From NCBI GenBank assembly GCA_032209605.1, contig JASFXZ010000009.1, forward strand, positions 19,517,553-19,581,552: DNA of 64,000 nucleotides. The letters are read 5' to 3'. This stretch comes from Mactromeris polynyma. Lineage: Eukaryota; Mollusca; Bivalvia; Venerida; Mactridae. The stretch's first letter is position 1. Each line of letters opens with the position of its first letter. Below, in pieces: positions 62,180 to 64,000 of this stretch. The translations under genes were made by a program, and so were the position numbers. The notes below the pieces were generated by a model, which ran no database searches, had not been told where the DNA came from, and saw only the letters and a program-made list of their open reading frames with translations.

Positions 62180-63590
62180 CTGAAAATAGAAAAAAAAAAA
62201 CTTTTGTAATACAGTGAATTTGCTCCATTACGACCATCATTCTGTCCAGCACCAACCTCTTCTAAAACAGAAATATTTTTCCTTAAGCACCAATTTTCTA
62301 TCACCTGACCTCTCTAGAGGAACAACATCTCATCAACAGCAAAAATGGGCATCTACCTGAGTATCGCTCTACAGAAATATTGTGAACATATCTTACAATT
62401 TGACTTAGAGCTACAAATAAAGCTTCAAGCTTACTGATGTATTTTTTTAACCTGATGGATAAAATCTGCCACTTACGTAGAAGTGGTACCGGTCGCTGTG
62501 ACCCCTGAAGGCCCATACTGTACACTGCCACACCCCCAAATATCAATCCCACTGTTCATGCACGAACAATGTACATACAGATTGAGGGGTGAAAGAACAT
62601 AAATCTATCGGATTAGATAAGTTATATACAGATTGCATGATGGATGAAACCATAAACAAGCACATCTTTCCACAGTGTCTGACAATGACCCTTTACAGTC
62701 CCTTGAGAGATGACTCCTAAATTTAGATATACTGCAGACCACTATATTTATGAATAACTTACTCATTTTTGCTGCATTTCACAAATTCATCACATCTTAT
62801 GTTGAAAGATTTCATAAATATCAAATTCAATGCAACATCAATAGATGTACAAGCTGTATCCAAAATATGAACATTTTGTTGCAGTACAAATTAAAGACAT
62901 AATGTGATTGAAATGGTAAACATTAGGACTAAATTCGGACCTCGTTCATTCACATTCATCGGTCCAAAATTTTATTTCAAATAATAAAATGGTTTCCAAT
63001 AGTCCATTTCAATTTGACATGCCTAAGAAAAAGTTGTCGAATAAACAAGGTCTGACTGTTAACCTCGAAAAATTGATTTACTCATGAAATCACAGGGATC
63101 TACAGTATTCGATCTACAGAATTTGATCATATAAGAGTGAATATCTCCCCCCCCCCCCCCCCCCGATGATAAATGATATCATTACAGGAACAAATTCACA
63201 CAAAAGTATTTCGTCACAAACACTTAATATTCCATGTAAGCTAGTACTTGGTATAATACATTGTTTGATACAGAAATAGCAACCAATAAGCATGGTATAT
63301 ATGCGTTACATTAACATTAAATTTCCCTTTTCTTCCCAGATAAGTGGCAATAGTGTTCTCACATGATAACATAAACATGTACATGAAAGACATCTACTTG
63401 TAACATCCATATTTTCAATCATTCTTCACTTAACCCCATATGTTACATTTGATGAGAGTTGACCAAACATTTGTTAGGAATTGATACAAAATCCCAGCAT
63501 TGACAGTATTAAAACTTCCTGTTTCACAAGGCGTGGTTATCTTAGTCAAATTAGTTAATGAGAACACTAACAGGGGCTTGGAACTGCTAC
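62180..63590. other. Probable intron of the SGPP-like gene
   Basis: No exon was recognised. A poly-C tract of about 17 lies at 63147-63163. Confidence 0.45.
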
Positions 63591-63786
63591 AGTCAGACTG
63601 GCTTCATGAATATACTTAAGTATGGTAATTTGCTTAGTATCATACTTGAGTTAAGAACGTTATTTTGCTTAACTAAGTTTAAGCGTGTTTAGTGAAATGA
63701 ATTTTTTTTACTACTTTGCTAAGCCAAATAACTGACTTCAGCATACAGAATAAGATTATACTTAATGTTTTTGTGAAATTGGGGCC
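63590..63786. repeat. Partial DNA-transposon-like piece
   Basis: It contains dispersed 'cttaa/ttaag' boxes and ends gtgaaattggggcc, the kind of terminus and subterminal pattern seen in the element at 13538-14579. A matching opposite end was not identified. Confidence 0.35.
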
Positions 63787-63844
63787 ACATCATTAGTCAC
63801 ATCATCGGTATTATAAATATCATATGGTTTACTGGACCCAGAAA

Positions 63845-64000
63845 CAATGACCTTGATCTTGACCCCAGTGACCGAGTTGGTATCAAGATTGATTGCAATA
63901 TATCGTACCCAACTGAAATTCTTCAGCACAAACCATTATCTACTATAATAACAATGACCTTGACCTCAATTACCTCGACCTAAATGACCTTGAGCTCAAT
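63845..64000. repeat. TGACCT-rich repeat
   Basis: TGACCTTGA/TGACCT recurs at 63848, 63955, 63961 and 63984 with variants (ttgacccc, tacctcgacc). On the minus strand these read TCAAGGTCA/AGGTCA, the nuclear-receptor half-site. The array runs off the window. Confidence 0.55.

Noticed and set aside
62301..62552. 83-codon minus-strand frame upstream of the SGPP-like exon
   Set aside because: It does not resemble any SGPP segment and lacks splice signals, so it was not taken as an exon.
21381..63163. Several poly-C runs (21381, 33347, 46765, 63147)
   Set aside because: Simple homopolymers, likely slippage products. Lengths may be unreliable in assembly.

Overview
The window is AT-rich, intron-bearing eukaryotic nuclear DNA dominated by interspersed and tandem repeats. 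It most likely comes from a mollusc, probably a bivalve. The clues are the LINE C-terminal and 3'-tail style, several tRNA-derived SINE-like pieces, the short tandem modules carrying an 'agggcnataactcc' box, a single-exon GT11 fucosyltransferase present in duplicate, and a ciliary EF-hand gene. The taxon is inferred from repeat style and protein resemblance, not from a marker gene.

Left part (1-16 kb): no intact gene was recognised. It opens with a 1.5-kb foldback element with arms of more than 500 bp (63-1582). Next come degenerate direct duplications (2.85/4.12 kb and 4.2/5.3 kb), a 151-bp tandem module (7.75-8.29 kb), several tRNA-like SINE pieces, an exon-like remnant of a DDE transposase (11.90-12.08 kb) and a 1042-bp terminal-inverted-repeat element (13.54-14.58 kb).

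Middle (16-36 kb): an intact single-exon alpha-1,2-fucosyltransferase of family GT11 lies at 16.48-17.55 kb. A second, decayed copy lies in the same orientation at 32.04-33.11 kb, with an 8-nt deletion and a changed catalytic motif. Between them are two nearly identical 5'-truncated LINE 3' ends (19.72 and 29.93 kb), several minisatellites, a hairpin-bearing 86-bp satellite array (27.2-28.3 kb), a cluster of CCGCGG-containing 15-mers, and an isolated LINE ORF1 on the minus strand (30.89-32.01 kb) that abuts the upstream edge of the second fucosyltransferase copy.

Right part (36-64 kb): two conserved minus-strand genes. Calaxin (EFCAB1/CLXN), a Ca2+ sensor of ciliary outer dynein arms, can be assembled as seven exons from 48846 down to 40127 giving 211 residues, the length I recall for the vertebrate protein. 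Its sixth intron holds a LINE-derived 32-bp minisatellite of about 30 copies and a Tc1/mariner-type MITE. At 61.61-62.18 kb is the last coding exon of a sphingosine-1-phosphate phosphatase (SGPP-like); the rest of that gene lies beyond the right edge. A hAT-like MITE sits just downstream of its stop codon, probably inside its 3' UTR.

No operon, CRISPR, prophage or multi-gene accessory system is visible. The most unusual objects are structural: the long foldback element, a nested palindrome at 33.69-33.83 kb, the minisatellite born from the last codons of a LINE, and the two-hairpin satellite.
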